A stretch of DNA of 64,000 nucleotides from Cyanobacteria bacterium SBLK (GTDB taxonomy: Bacteria > Cyanobacteriota > Cyanobacteriia > Cyanobacteriales > Spirulinaceae), in NCBI GenBank assembly GCA_017746715.1, contig JAGHZQ010000046.1, positions 1-64,000 on the forward strand. The letters run 5' to 3'. The position numbers and the translations under genes are program-made. Below the pieces are notes generated by a model that did no database searches, had not been told where the DNA came from, and worked only from the letters and a program-made list of their open reading frames with translations. Shown piece by piece: positions 63,792 to 64,000 of this stretch. How positions within the stretch are numbered: the stretch's first letter is position 1; each line of letters begins with the position of its first letter.

Positions 63792-64000
63792 CTATTTCAA
63801 CACTGTCATTTTCGCCATAAATCGCCCTAAAACCTGCTTTAATACCATCGCCGTCCAATCGATATCTTCTGGGGTTGTATCTTTCCCCAAAGAGAAACGA
63901 ATGCCCGCCAGTGCCATTGCATCGTCGTATCCCATAGCTTGTAAAATAGGGCTGGGACTGAGTTTGCCGCTATGACAGGCAGATCCGGCACCGATCGCAA
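63792..64000 (-). CDS. Cysteine desulfurase, C-terminal end only
   Basis: The last 69 codons are visible and the 5' end lies beyond the right edge. AIGAGSACHSGKLSPSPILQ contains the active-site Cys loop (SACHSG). RFSLGKDTTPEDIDWTAMVL is the typical end of class V aminotransferase-like NifS/IscS enzymes, which release sulfur from cysteine for Fe-S clusters. The stop is TAG at the complement of 63792-63794. Confidence 0.9.
   Translation of the reverse strand, partial: AIGAGSACHSGKLSPSPILQAMGYDDAMALAGIRFSLGKDTTPEDIDWTAMVLKQVLGRFMAKMTVLK

Overview
The window is chromosomal DNA of a cyanobacterium. The octamer GCGATCGC (HIP1) is scattered densely through genes and spacers. The gene content is that of an oxygenic phototroph: chlI and chlM for chlorophyll synthesis, ycf3 for photosystem I assembly, and a Ycf22-like MCE protein. 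The S10/spc/alpha ribosomal cluster has the reduced cyanobacterial order, with rpsJ, rpsN, rpmD and rpsD missing from their enterobacterial positions. Large PAS-GAF kinases, an NB-ARC protein, Uma2 proteins, XisH/XisI and abundant short repeats suggest a large-genome, probably filamentous species. That last step is inference. No tRNA, rRNA, CRISPR array, intact insertion sequence or prophage was recognised.

Layout. 1-6.5 kb (minus strand): a coiled-coil protein cut by the window edge, a seven-PAS/GAF histidine kinase and a glycosyltransferase. 6.6-8.4 kb (plus): a methyltransferase, a glycosyltransferase remnant and chlM. 8.4-16 kb: Trm1 tRNA methyltransferase, a second histidine kinase, a secreted protein, a small holin-like membrane protein, a minimal Ser/Thr kinase and an HTH/NB-ARC ATPase. 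16-20.3 kb (plus): a duplicated chlI upstream region, chlI, and an MlaF-like ATPase with an MCE/Ycf22 protein. 20.5-37.9 kb (minus): one long ribosomal and expression block running rplC to rpmE, then prfA. 38.5-40.1 kb (plus): ycf3, gatC and a PD-(D/E)XK-like protein. 40-45 kb: a MITE-like element between two small genes, then glpQ and a Tat-exported PhoX phosphatase with a convincing Pho box. 45.7-51.2 kb: a degenerate histidine kinase, an oxidoreductase coupled to rnc, and ahcY with an attenuator-like leader. 51.5-64 kb: a sugar transporter, two Uma2 proteins flanking a ribbon-helix-helix locus, GH57, a ferredoxin, DUF4079, an orphan DNA methyltransferase, a broken PIN toxin-antitoxin pair, xisH-xisI with a third small gene, and the end of a cysteine desulfurase.

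The most striking unexplained structure is how far small repeats build gene ends. A MITE-like element supplies the C-termini and stop codons of both genes it lies between. A palindrome supplies the stop of rplW, and an intergenic repeat supplies the tail of RNase III and its overlap with the next gene. Three spacers inside the ribosomal operon also consist of repeats. Other leads are a degenerate tandem duplication of the chlI promoter and first codons, a sensor kinase with Asp in place of its phospho-accepting His, a promoter whose -35 box lies inside an AT palindrome next to a divergent ribbon-helix-helix gene, and the ahcY leader.
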